A stretch of 64,000 nt of DNA from Camarhynchus parvulus. Taxonomy: Eukaryota; Chordata; Aves; Passeriformes; Thraupidae. The notes beneath the pieces were generated by a model. That model saw nothing but the letters and a program-made list of their open reading frames with translations. It searched no databases and had not been told where the DNA came from. This document shows, piece by piece, positions 14,801-26,963 of this stretch. The stretch is from the NCBI RefSeq assembly GCF_901933205.1, contig NC_044600.1, positions 682,001 through 746,000 of the forward strand, written 5' to 3'. The position numbers and the translations under genes were made by a program. The first letter of the stretch is position 1. Every line of letters starts with the position of its first letter.

Positions 14801-14885
14801 CCTGTTGCCTCTCATGCAGTAGCCCTGTGTTTCTACATTTGTTCACTTCTTGCTTGTGTCCCCTCCTGCCTCATGAAGTCTTCAG
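8814..14885. other. intergenic sequence, no gene recognised
   Basis: Alternating GC-rich (8850-9250, 10980-11450, 12560-12990) and AT-rich blocks. No coding exon, RNA gene or clear mobile element can be supported. An A-rich tract with interspersed G lies near 11500-11530. No open frame in this stretch outside the 19-bp array shows a recognisable domain. Confidence 0.6.
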
Positions 14886-15076
14886 GATCACATCCTTCAG
14901 CTGCACATCCCTCAGGAGCACATCCCTCAGGAGCACATCCCTCAGGATCACATCCCTCAGGAGCACATCCCTCAGGAGCACATCCCTCAGGATCACATCT
15001 CTCAGGAGCACATCCCTCAGGAGCACATCCCTCAGCTGCACATCCCTCAGGAGCACATCCCTCAGGAGCACATCCC
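14886..15076. repeat. 15-bp minisatellite array
   Basis: Thirteen near-perfect copies of CACATCCCTCAGGAG, with GAG/GAT/CTG alternation at the unit join. Because 15 is a multiple of three, each frame gives a 5-residue repeat. There is no independent sign of coding function. Confidence 0.97.
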
Positions 15077-18000
15077 TTCCTCCATGGCTGCTCCTTCTCC
15101 TCCTGTGCTCCATCCTCACTTACCCTCCAGTGACATTCAAATGGAAGTGCCCCACTGGCAGGCTAACCAACACTCACAACATCACTTAAACAGTTGACCA
15201 GTCTTCAGAGACTGGATTTACCTGCTTTTTATGTTAAAGAAATTGAAGAGAAACAAAGATAAAATTTCTGACCTCAGAATATGTTCAGGTAAACAGTGCA
15301 CGTGTGATTTTGATGAGAAAACACCTCACAGAAACTATTTATGTGAATGCTGAGTGTGCCTCAATGAGAAATATAACTCATTTTTTCTCTGATTTTTCTA
15401 GCTAGAGCTAAATATTGCCATTGGGATATTTTATGTTACATGGAAGAATGAATTTAAGTCTCAATGGGAGGCTTCAACACAGCAAAACACTTAAGCCCTT
15501 GTGTAACTTTCAAAGGACACGAGTAGTCCCACTGAAGTCAATGGGATTTAATGCACATGCTTCAGAGCCAGGCTGAATCCCAGCCTGAACAAATGCTGGT
15601 TTCCTCTTGCAGAATGCAGTGACCTGATACCCTCCTTCAGCCACAGCCCAGCTCTGCTGCTGCTCTGCATCATACACAGCCTGAGCACCAAACCCAAATC
15701 CTGCCTCCCTTCAGCTTCACAGCGCTCAGGTTTAAACCTCACATTCCCCAGCATCTCCTCTTTCACCTCCTCTGCTGGCAGCAGCACTGGCTGTGGCTGT
15801 TATAAACCGAGATCCCAGGAGCTCGATTTACCAGTGCATTTAATTTATCCTGTTAATCATTAATGTATCACACTGCCATCGCAGGGTGGGCTCTCCCTGT
15901 CCCTGTGCCCCTCCCTGTGCCCCTCCCTGTGTCCCAGTGTCCCCCCTGTGTCCCAGCCCAGGGCACACCAGGCAGGGCCAGGTGCTGGCCCAGGAGGGGC
16001 TGCAGCCCCCCCAGCCCTCAGGGTACCCCTGTGTGCCCGCAGGGACAGGGAGCAGTGTGGCACACGACCCCTGCTCCGTGCAGTGGGGCCAAGCTGAGCC
16101 CAAACTCGGCCATCCCAGGCACAGCTGAGCCTTCCCTTCAGCAGGTCAGGCCCAGGGGCTAGAAATACCTGAAACGTGGGGAGGAGGAGGTGAGCTCTTT
16201 GCCAGGGAGAGCAGAGATGTGATGTAAATCCTTAACCCTCCTTGTCTTTGAAAGGATTAGATCAACCCACAATAGGATTTTTTCTGTTGGTGAAGTTTCT
16301 CTGTACCCTTCAAATCAGCAGCAGCAGAGAGAGGTTTCACCATGGACAGCTGTGTCAGAGCAGAGGCTTCATCCTTGCCCTGTACAGAGGTTTTCCAAGC
16401 TTCTGTAACCAAAAAGGGAGCAGGCAAGCTGAGCAAACCTGTTTGCTTGCCAATTTAAGGATTACAATTCAACTGGATGCTATGGCTCTGTGCACCAAAG
16501 CAACTAAAATATTGACAAGGCTACTTCCAGGACTGATAGCATTGCTAAAAAAAACCTGCAGTAAATAGGGTAATTGACTGGAAGCTAAAATGGGGAATGC
16601 TTGCTGGGCTAAAAATTCCTTCAGATATATTTATTAATTCATTATTCAATGATGACGTGCATAGTGCTGCGTGCATTTAAACATGAGACACTGCTGTAAC
16701 TGCTTCTTGAAATTCTGATTTGCTTAAAATATTTAGTCCATTTTCATGTTAATTAAGGAGCAGTCAAGAAGGGAAGCCATCTATCTGTGAGAGGAAAAAC
16801 AGATCTTCTCACTGAAAGGAGACTTGCCCCTTTCACCTTGCTCCTTAGCCAAAATCTTACGTGACCTCTTAAAAACTCCCGTGTATTTCAGCCATTTGAA
16901 GTAATCCCAGGCACAGGCCAGCACAGCCAGCAAAGGTCAAGGGCTGAGGGATGTCAGCCGTGCTCAAGAATCAGAGGTGAGCTACAGAACGGAGTGCTGC
17001 AGCTGTCCAGAGAAAATCAAGCTCTTGGAGCCTGCTGTGTTCCCAGGCAGAGTCTTTTGCTACCTCAGTGGTGATAATTGTACATCTGGCAGCGAGGATG
17101 TGAGAGCAGGAGCAGCTCTCTGTCATTGCTCTGTGGCAACTGGGGCTGGAGGATGCCAGAGCTGGCTGACCAGCTGGGAAACAGCAGGTTTTGCCAGCAG
17201 GATCAGAAGCCTGATCTTTCTGAACGCTGTGATATTATTAGTTTGGAGTTCCAGGTTTTGGGGGCTCAGGATTTTCATCTCTGTGTTTCAGTTCTCCAGC
17301 TGTTTGCCAGCCCACCCATCCTCTTCCTCAGGCAACAAATAAAGTCATCCACAAAAAAACACTCAGGGAAGGATGAGGGGCTGGCAGCTGCAACCCAAAT
17401 CCCAAATTTTGTTATTACAATTGGTTTTGGACCCCTTCCAATGATTAAAGTAGCATTTGTTCAGCCAGTGCCATTCTTTGGGTTTCCGAGGCTGTTCCAG
17501 ACAACGTCCCCCGGGCTGGCAGGAGATGGAGCGCAGTAGATCTGCCTGGAGCCTGGTACAACGAGGGAGCTGCAGCCCAAAGGGCCTCAGCAGGGACAAG
17601 GCAGAGATCCCAGGGCGTTTCACCCAGCAGGCTGAAAGCAATTTGTGAAATGCTGCCCAGAAAATGCTGCTGAGAGAAAGAATGGAACAGGTAAAGCAGA
17701 AGAGAATGCTGGCTGGGAAAGCAGCTGCTGCCTTGGAGAGAACATTGCCCCGAGAAAATCTCTCTTTGCAAACACATCTTCCAGCATTTCACAGTTCAAC
17801 AGAAAGTACAAGCAGAGCTACCTCAGGAGATTTTGCTGCAGTGAACAAGTACAAAGAGACTCCAGAGAATAGACAGGCACTTGCATCTTCCTAGATTACT
17901 GCTTTTCTGGAGCAGTTTGCAAGGAGTGTGAAATGGATCTGGGTGCTTTTCCCACCTGCACCAGTTTCATGAGCAATTTCATTGCTTTGTCCTGCTCTAT

Positions 18001-21000
18001 TATTCCGTTTTCAGTGACAACACCAGCATCACTTTACTGATACCTAGTCAAACACAAAAAAACACAGGCAGAAAGGAATTCTCCTTCTAGAACACGCCTG
18101 ACTCATCCTGGTGAGTCAGGCTATCATTCCTTTCAGCTTGTCTGGTAGCTTTGAATCTCCAACTCTGGATGGGTGCACAGATCCTTTCGTTGTCCAGGGC
18201 CAGAAGTTAACCCTCTACCCACTGATTAAAAAGTGCAATGAGCTCCTCCAAGCAGGGTGAACCAGGAGCTGACTCTGCCTTTGGGAGCTGTGGCTGCTGC
18301 TTGTCTTCCCTGTACTCTGCAGGCCACTGTGGGCTCTGGAAGTGCATCTGTTTGTGTGGGAACTCCAGAAGCACTAAATACCCACAGCTCATCATTGCAG
18401 CTCTGTTCTTCCCTTCCGCCTCCAAATACCCATCCTATGATCCCCAGAAAGCTGCCTGGCTGCCCCCCACCCTGGGCCTGGGGATCCCACTGCACTGCCA
18501 GTCTGTGCTGCTGCTCTGCCAGCTGGAATTCCCCACTGCAGGTTGCCTTTGAGAAGTGTGCAAATATTTCAGGTGTGCAATGGACACGCTGGAGATGAAA
18601 AATTACAGAGTAGAAAAGGGACAGCTGGCTATAAAGCATGGATTCAATGTTGAATTATAAAGTCCAATAAAGTGACAGCTACCATCATGAGACACAGACA
18701 TCTGATTCACTCTGCCAGCAGCTGCATTATTTCAAAGAAATATTTATGTGGTCTTCATCTTAGCCTATTCATCAGCTCCCATCAAATCAAGAGTGTCCCT
18801 GCACTACTGACTCTCCATCCTTAAAATAAAGCTGTGAAAATGGAAAGGCTAAAGAGATGAGAGTTATATTATGGATAATGTAGAAATAGATGCTAATTGC
18901 CCACGTGTGCAGAACTTGCAGTGCAGATTTGCAAACGGTGCTCTGCAGTGCCTGACACGAGCTGTGATGCAATGGGCATGTGGGGAAAGCACCTGGCAAT
19001 GCTTTCATAAACATTTCCCTATCAAAGTGTGATCCTGCTTTTTAACGTGGTCTGACTGGTGCAACGAACCCTGTGCCAGAGGATCAGTCTGTGCTCACTC
19101 TGCTGCTGCTGCCCCTGCCGTACCTGGGGCTGTGCTGCCCCTGGGCCAGGGCAGGGGTGCCGGGGCTTGGCACAGAGCCTCCCCCAAATTCCCAAATCCC
19201 CAAATCCCCAAATGCCCTTCCCATGCTGGGGAGGCACTGATGCTCCCACCTGTGCTCCCTGGGAGGCTGGGCTGTTGGAGGCGGCACCGCCCAGGGCTCT
19301 GTGCCCAGGGGCAGCAGGGGCAGCCCAGGAGCTGCCCTGTGCTCCCAGCCCTCCACCAGCCCAGGCTCAGCTCCCTGGGGCTGCCAGGGAGCAAAGCCAT
19401 GGCCACCGGGCTCTGCAGGGCTGCACAGGGATGCTGCTGTGCCAGGGAGAGCAGGCAGGATGATTCAGTGCTGCTTTTGAGCTACAGGCTTCCCTCAAAG
19501 TGCCAGCCATCCGCAGCCACACACGCTGCAAGACAAGTGCCTGGGGGAGACAACTCAGTTTCTGTGCTAAATGAAGTGGAAGAGGCACCTTACCCACTCT
19601 CACCCGCTCTAATTGCTGTGGTTTCATCAACTTGCAGGCCTGAATGTTGAATAAGAAATGGAGCTCCTGTTCCAAAAGCACCCGTGGTTCTTCACTCTGT
19701 GCAAACACAACACGATACAGAAAATACCTCGAGCTTTGATGGGGCAGTTGCTGAAGGTGCTGATTGCCTTTCACAGGGACAGGGCAGGATGGGTTTCTGT
19801 CCCCAGGACCCTGCTGAAAACACAATTCCCCAGACTGTGACATTGCAGGTGTTCAGACACAGCAGTGGGACCAGTTCTGAGGGGTCCTGGGGCTCTTCCC
19901 CTGGCAGGGGTAAAGCAATTGCTGTGAGAGAATTGCTCTGAACCTCTGCCCTGACCGGCACAGCAGGAGCCACAGGTCATCCCAAAGCAGCATTTTTTAA
20001 TTCCACATCAATGCTAAATGCATCTCAAATTCTGCAGCACTTGACCATGACCTCTGTTATTGTCCCAGTGACCACCACTTGTATTTTTTGGGTGAAGAGG
20101 CTTCTTCTCTACTTCCAGGGTGTGATTAGAGCTTTATCTGCTCCATTGAAAGGGCTCCCCTTACAACCTTTTGTTCCAAATGTGGAGAGCTCAGACTTGC
20201 CTTGGGTAATGCAAAACTGTTATTCTAATAGCTAAGAAAATTGCTCAGGTTTCTCACAACAAGGCATGGAAATGAATCCTGCTATTATTTTTTATACCTT
20301 CTTAGAGGGACCCTCATTGACCCCAAACCTTTTTGAACTGCTGGCCTAGAGAGGCTCTCCACACAGCAATTACTGCACAGGGCTCTGCTCCCTCTCCAAA
20401 GGATGTGTGATCCAGGAGCACACTCTCATTTGCCTGTAGGTGAGCTCACATCCAGGGTGATTTCCCGTGCCCGTCCTGTGCCCTCTCCCTGTGGCACTGC
20501 CCTGGTGTGGGCTGGGAGCTCCTGCCAGGGCCATCTCCAGGTTTGCATCAATAAAGGGAGAAAAGGTGAGCTCTGGAGAGCCCCCTGGGCCAGCAGCTGG
20601 CAATGATCATTCTGAGGATCATTATTTGGACAATTTTGAATCCCTCTAACACACACTGTATTCATTTCTGTGCTCTCCAGTTGTTTAATATGAAGGGCTC
20701 TGAGATACAGAATTATCTATCCTGCTGAAGTCTCTGTGTGTTCTGCTGTATCAACCCGAGTGTTTTCATCAACTGAACTTGTAAATTCACCTCAAAATAC
20801 TGCACTGAGCTCCTTCACATAGATTACATTTCCCTTAACCCCCAATGGTAGGCAGGAAGGAAATTTTTCCTTCTATAATTCACTACTCAATCCAATTCTT
20901 TGTGATTTCTCTCAGATAACATAAACAATCCATAAAATTTGTGATTCTCTGCATACATTCAACACCCAGCAGGTTTAGTCACTGTTCTATTTGCATTAGC

Positions 21001-22443
21001 TTGAAGCATAAACACCAAAGACTTGAAAGAATCTCTATTCGGAGCAGGTAAAAAAAAATAAGGCAGAAAAAGAAAGCAGCAACAAAAATAACTCCTTCCC
21101 TCTGCATCCTAATGCAAACCTGAATTCATTTTTATTTTGAGGCACTGGCTGTTTTCTGCTGTTAAATGTACCACAGAGGCTATAGGACAGAAGATTACTG
21201 AGATCTGCCATATTCTGTGCAATGGAAAAGAGAGGAATGTTCAGGGCTCTTGACAGATTATTCACACATTTCAGCACCAGCAGAATCAAGATGCATCAAA
21301 TTTGCATGGGAAAAACAATGGCTCCTTTTCAGAAGGGCTTGTTCAGTTCAAAGTTTCCTCTCATTTGCAATAATTAACCAGCAATGAGGTTGATCATGTC
21401 GTTCAGATTGTACAGAACATTTGCATCTCCTGGAGTGGGTGAGAAGGTGCTGCAGGAAGCCCCTACAGAACCAATGTTCCATGGGGCTCTGCTGCTCCTG
21501 GGGGGGATCAGCAGCCAGCCCAGCTCCCCCAGCTGAGCAGCAGAGGCCGAAGGGCAGCAGCCAGCTCCCCTGAAAGATCAGACGTAGGAGACTGAGCTGC
21601 TCTGGGGCTTCACAAAACCAAACGCTGTGTTCCCATTCTGGCTTTGTTTCACATTGCCCTGCAAGGACCTGGGCCTCTGCTCCAGCTGGGAGTGGGTCTG
21701 CCCGCCCAAAATCTCTTCCCTCAAAGGGCACTAGCCCGGATAAACCCTGACTTTGTGATCAGAGTTCCTATTTGTCCCCTTCCACCCCCAGCCCTGCCTG
21801 CTGTCCCCTCCAGCTGCTTTTAGCACGTTTGGCTTTAAAGCTTTTTTTAAACCACTCTTTCCTCCCCTGTCCCCCATCCCTGCTGCTTCTGGGCAGTTTC
21901 CAAACTCTTCTCTTACTCTCAGGGAGGAACTTGCCTTTAAATCCCAGCCCCTGTTTATTTATTGCCACTTTATACTCTCCTGCTCTTACATCACTGTTCC
22001 CTTCCTCCTGCAGGACACAGAACTTGGATTCTAAAAGGCCAAACCACAGCAAAAGCCCCAACAAGATCTTGTCTCAGTCTTGTAGAATGTCTCCAACCTG
22101 CAAGCTGCTCACACTGGCAAGGTGGAGATTTGCTCTTTTCTGTAACTAGGTGTTTTATAACTTCTAAGAGTAAATCAGAGGAAAAAACTGAATGGACATG
22201 AAAAATAAAGATCTGTGCCAGCTCATCTTGCTTAGGCTTCTCCAGAGCCTGTGCTGGGGAAAAGGTGTTACTCAGATTTAACTCTGCATAAATTTCTGGG
22301 TGGCTCAAGCTCCTTCTCCAGATGAAGACAAACTTCCCCCATGCCCATGCAGGGGGGTGGTGGAAGGAAATCCCCAGGGAGAGGGGAGAGCCAGGGCTGC
22401 AGGGTGGGGAGGGTGTCTGAGCCGGGCTCAGGCTGCCTGGGAG
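15077..22443. other. intergenic sequence, no gene recognised
   Basis: Sequence with a short CCCTGTGCCCCTC-type repeat at about 15892-15955 and a CCCAAAT run at about 19190-19215. It also holds a perfect inverted repeat at 18096-18121, listed separately. No exon with good splice sites and a recognisable protein motif was found on either strand. Confidence 0.6.
18096..18121. promoter_or_regulatory. perfect inverted repeat carrying two AP-1-type sites
   Basis: The ten-base arms GCCTGACTCA and TGAGTCAGGC are separated by six bases. Each arm contains the 7-bp AP-1/NF-E2 core TGACTCA (TGAGTCA on the other strand). The pairing is exact. The site lies about 10.5 kb upstream of F9. A regulatory role is inferred from the motif only; a chance palindrome remains possible. 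Confidence 0.4.
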
Positions 22444-23000
22444 CAAGCACAAACCGCAGCACAAAGCGCAGCACAAAGCGCAGCACAAAGCCCGGCACAA
22501 ACTGCAGCACAAACTGCAGCACAAAGCGCAGCACAAACCGCAGCACAAAGCGCAGCACAAAGCGCAGCACAAAGTGCAGCACAAACTGCAGCACAAAGCC
22601 CAGCACAAACCGCAGCACAAACCGCAGCACAAACCGCAGCACAAAGCCCGGCACAAAGTGCAGCACAAACTGCAGCACAAAGCCCAGCACAAACCGCAGC
22701 ACAAACCGCAGCACAAACCGCAGCACAAAGCCCAGCACAAACCGCAGCACAAAGCCCAGCACAAAGCCCAGCACAAACCGCAGCACAAACCGCAGCACAA
22801 AGCGCAGCACAAACCGCAGCACAAAGCCCAGCACAAACCGCAGGACAAACCGCAGCACAAACCGCAGCACAAACCGCAGCACAAACTGCAGCACAAACTG
22901 CAGCACAAACTGCAGCACAAAGCCTGGCCCAAAGCCCGGCAGAAACCGCAGCCCAAACCACAGCACAAAGTGCAGCACAAAGCCCGGCCCAAAGCCCGGC
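22444..23000. repeat. 12-bp minisatellite array
   Basis: About 46 copies of a 12-bp unit of the form CAGCACAAACCG, varying mainly at the AACCG/AAGCG/AAGCC/AACTG positions. Because the period is divisible by three and the unit has no stop, long open frames of roughly 220-330 codons appear in several frames of both strands, with 4-residue repeats. I treat them as artefacts. Confidence 0.97.
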
Positions 23001-23840
23001 GCAGAGCCCAGCGGTGTTTACAGCCCCAGCCCCAGAGGTGGGATGTGAGACACGAGCCTCAGGGCTGCACAAGGTCTCCCACAATGAAACCCTTCCCCAG
23101 GCTACTCCACTTCTGGTATATTTTATCTTCAGTGGCACACATCTCAGTTTGTTGGTCTCTGATGAGTTTGTCACTGTTGAGAGCAAAAATGAAGGCACAA
23201 ACGGCATTTAGAACTTTCACTAGACAGACTAGAAGCATTAATTAAACTCATTTGATTTCAGGCACGATAATTTGTTTTCCTTCATTCTGCCATCAACAAT
23301 TTGCTGCCACCTTCTCCTTTCCAGGAGCCTGAGTGCAGCAGCCTCTGGCAAGGGCTCAGCTCCAGCACCAGGGTCCCCTGGCCCCAGAGGAGGAGGAGGG
23401 AGCTGGGCCCTCCAGCTGGGAGGGGGGACCTCACCAGTTGAAATAGCAGATTTTGGAGGGGGGACATGGTGCAGTTTGAAATCCTATTCAATAATCACAT
23501 CTTGCTTCTGTTCACTACTGTGGAGATAACTCTTTGAAAGTTTTAAAGGTTTTTTTAAGAAAGAAAAGGCACAGGTATTTGGATCATCTCACTTTTTTTG
23601 GAGAAAAAGTTTCCTCAGCTTCCCCAAATTTAAGTTATTGTCCTCTGAGATTCCAGCAGGCTGTTTGCTACACAGCTAAAGGGGAAAACAGAACCTAAAA
23701 TGGAACAATAAACCCCCCAAAGGCCCCACATCTACAAATGGAGAGCTGGAAGCACATGGAGAGCTCAGTGTGGGAGCAGCTTGGTGGATCTGCCCCAGAA
23801 ATGCCAGCACTGCTCCAACAGGGGCAAGACATGGGAAAGA
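23001..23840. other. intergenic spacer between two tandem arrays
   Basis: No feature recognised. A G-rich stretch lies near 23380-23465. Nothing resembles a coding exon. Confidence 0.6.
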
Positions 23841-24056
23841 ACCACAGAAATCTGTAGGGTACAGGAGGTTTAAAGGGGGAAACAAACCCAATCCCTAACC
23901 ACAGAAATCTGTAGGGTACAGGAGGTTTAAAGGGGGAAACAAACCCAATCCCTGACCACAGAAATCTGTAGGGTACAGGAGGTTTAAAGGGGGAAACAAA
24001 CCCAATCCCTGACCACAGAAATCTGTAGGGTACAGGAGGTTTGAAGGAGACAAACC
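23841..24056. repeat. 57-bp tandem repeat, about 3.8 copies
   Basis: Units begin with ACCACAGAAATCTGTAGGGT at 23841, 23898, 23955 and 24012, exactly 57 bp apart. The copies are nearly identical and the last is truncated. High identity suggests a recent duplication. The period is a multiple of three, which explains the repeated - strand frame. Confidence 0.97.
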
Positions 24057-25530
24057 CAAGGCCTCTTTCTGGCTGCACTACAGAGAAGACAGAAGTGCTG
24101 ATCATTTTCCCAAACACTGTAATCTGAAGTGGCATTTTCTGTTCCTTTTTAATCAAATGGATTGTTTCCCTCCTTAGAATGGTGCTGAGCCTTTTAACAC
24201 TGCTGCAGAGCCAAGACACTGCTAATAAATATTTAAAGTCTCAGAGCTTTAAGTGAAAGGAAGGATTTGTTGGATAATATTTCATTTCCCTTAAACTGTT
24301 TATTTGCCATTAAAATTGAAAATTTTAATTTTATGGGGATTGCTCAGAGAGCTGATGTTCAGACATTTCCACAAAAAACCCAAGAGTCAGGAAGGCAGTC
24401 TATAAATAACCACCTTGGAAATAAACTTCTGTGATATGGACACAACCTAGATGAGATTTTCAAGTGTGCTGTAAATTACCCCCAGCCAGGGCACAGGTCA
24501 GAAGTATTTACTAGCACTGAGCTTCATTCCTCACACTCACCTGACCGCTGGTGCACACCTGGAGCAGAGAGCCCTGAGGCTCAGTTTTGCTCACCTGACC
24601 CCTGGGGAGGTATTTATTTTGTTTGATTTTATTTATTCCTGTGTTGCCAGAGCAGCTTTGTCTGCTGGCCTTGCACTAGTGCCAATGATTAAATGCAGGA
24701 GGATAAACCCAAACTTTGGTGCCCAGGCAGGGCAGAGCAGCGCCCAGGCAGAGCTGTGCTGTAGTGCCCAGGCAGGGCAGAGCAGCCTGGCCCCTCTCCT
24801 GGTGGGTTTGGCTGCGGCTGCTGCTCAGAGCAGAGCTGTGCTGGCTCTGGAGCAGCCCCTGGTGAGTGAGCACTGGCAGCAGCACTGCAGGGCACTGGGT
24901 CAGCAGCAAAGAGGGAACCCAAGTAGGTCACAAAAACACCAATCCATGGTGAACTGTCCATGGCATCCCAGCCTCTGACAGGCCGGGGACCTCAGGAGGG
25001 AGTGGCAGTGGCTGCAGCCAGGGTTCATCCCCAGCAGAGCTGGGGTCAGTGGGCAGGGCACACTGTGCCCTCCCTCTCTGCATTTCCACTCTCACTGCCT
25101 CTTGCAGCAGCCCAGGAGCCCTGGGGAGGGCTCTCGGTGCCTCCAGCTGCCTCTGCAGCCCACCAGCTGGCAGGGATGCTCTAAAACCACATCGATCAAG
25201 CAGAGAACAAGCTCTGAGTGCCTCTGCTTCCAGTACCTGTGACTCAGGGAGCTCATTGGTGGTGTCAATTAGGGATGCACAGCTTAGAAACATCCCTCTC
25301 TCTTCCCTGCACATCCTCCCCTTGGATTTTAGTGTGGATACCACAGACAGTTCTGTTCCTAAAGTCAAGAAGGCAAACTCTGAATAGCAGGAAGAAAGGG
25401 AGGTGGGAAAAGTGCATAGGACACAAGGATGCCCTGAGACAAGGAGAGGATAAAAACTACAGATGAAATATGATTAAGGCAATGGAAAGGAACAAGGGAA
25501 TAGCCACAAATGTTGCCTTTGAAAGTGGGC

Positions 25531-25570
25531 AGAACAAGAGCACTGAATGCAGAACAAGAGCACTGAATGC
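25531..25570. repeat. exact 20-bp direct duplication
   Basis: AGAACAAGAGCACTGAATGC occurs twice head to tail with no mismatch, which looks like a recent slippage or repair event. Confidence 0.95.
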
Positions 25571-26921
25571 TGTTACTTGAGCTCAGTGTTAGGTGCACGA
25601 GCTTTGGCTGTGGAGGGTTTGGCTGTGCTTTTTGAGACCCATTTCACCCCAGCTTGAACTACCCAAGAATAAAGTTTGGTGTATATTGGGACCTGTCAAT
25701 TGAGGCTGCTTTTCTAGTTAACAGAAAAGGAGAGAAAGAGAGACACCTCCCTCCTCCAGCAGGCATCAGAGCAAGGCCCAGTGAGCGCTCCCTGCCAGGA
25801 GAAGGGATCAGGCTCAGCTGGACGAGCCTGGGGCAGGACAAGCTCTGTCTCACACGTGCCTGGCCTGACAGGGCTGTGCCATCTCATGCCAAGGCACAGC
25901 AGCAAGCCAGATTCTCAGCTCATATTTAATTTAGCTCTTGCTCTGCACACTGATGTTTGAGCCTGGTGATCTTCCTGACCTGTCCAAACCTGCAGGAGCT
26001 GAGCTCTCTTTCATTGCTTTATCAGACTTTGAGGTGGAGATGGGGAATTCTAAATTTAGAGTGGCTTCAGCAGCACGCTGTGTCTGCCCATGCTTGCACT
26101 CTGCTCTCTGAAAAGATGATGACCAAACCAAATCCAGATTTCCTTTTAATCTGGCCTATTTTGAATCAAACTGCAAGGAGAGATACTAAAGCTGCTACTG
26201 GGAAACGTGCTGCTCCATGAATTAGTAATTGTGTTTATCTTCTGCACTGGGGATTTTTTGCCTGTGTTGCTGTTTTCTTACTGCCACTCAACGTGAGGAG
26301 CTTTTATTTGAATGAGACTATTTCAAAGCACTTTTACACCCATGTAGAGTCAGGCACTTGTTTACTTTCTGACAGTTATTTACTTCCTGTAAATATTTCA
26401 CAGCCACAGGACCTCCCAGATGAAAGCAGAGTTTGCTCTGTGCTCCTGTTCAGGAGTCTAATTAAAACCAGAATAAAATGGGAGGGATGGAGCTAAGTGC
26501 TAACTGCAATGGATGGATCTAGAGGGAATTCAGCAAGGGAGCCTCTTCTTGGCACAATTATTGAGGCATAAAAGCAGAGGGAAAGTGCCCAACTCACAAA
26601 GGAGAGGACAGGGAAGGGAGAGGCAGCAGTGCTCCTGTACAGACCCTGCTGCCAGCACTGCCAGGCTGATCCTTTGCAGTGCCCCCTGGGGCACTCACTG
26701 ATCTCCGTGGCCAGGCACACCTGAGTGTCTGACAGACTTTTCCCAGAGCTGGCACTTTCTCCAGGACATTAATCATCACAGGGAAAGGCAGGGACTGTGC
26801 TCTGCTGCCTTTTTGTTTGCAGAATTCCCATATCCAGAGCTGCAGACAAACCAGCCACTCCGAAGTCATCACATAAAGAGCAAGAAAAAACAAAGATCAA
26901 GCACTACTTCCCCTGTTCTGG

Positions 26922-26963
26922 CTTTTTTGGTTTTTTTGTTTTTTTTTTTTTTTTTTTTTTTCT
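26922..26963. repeat. poly(T) tract
   Basis: A T run of about 23 bases (26939-26961) preceded by shorter T runs broken by GG and G. It could be the tail of an old minus-strand retroposed sequence, but no body or target-site duplication is recognised. Confidence 0.8.

Noticed and set aside
22300..23211. Long open frames on both strands (up to 333 codons)
   Set aside because: Created by a 12-bp repeat; no splice, motif or start context supports a gene.
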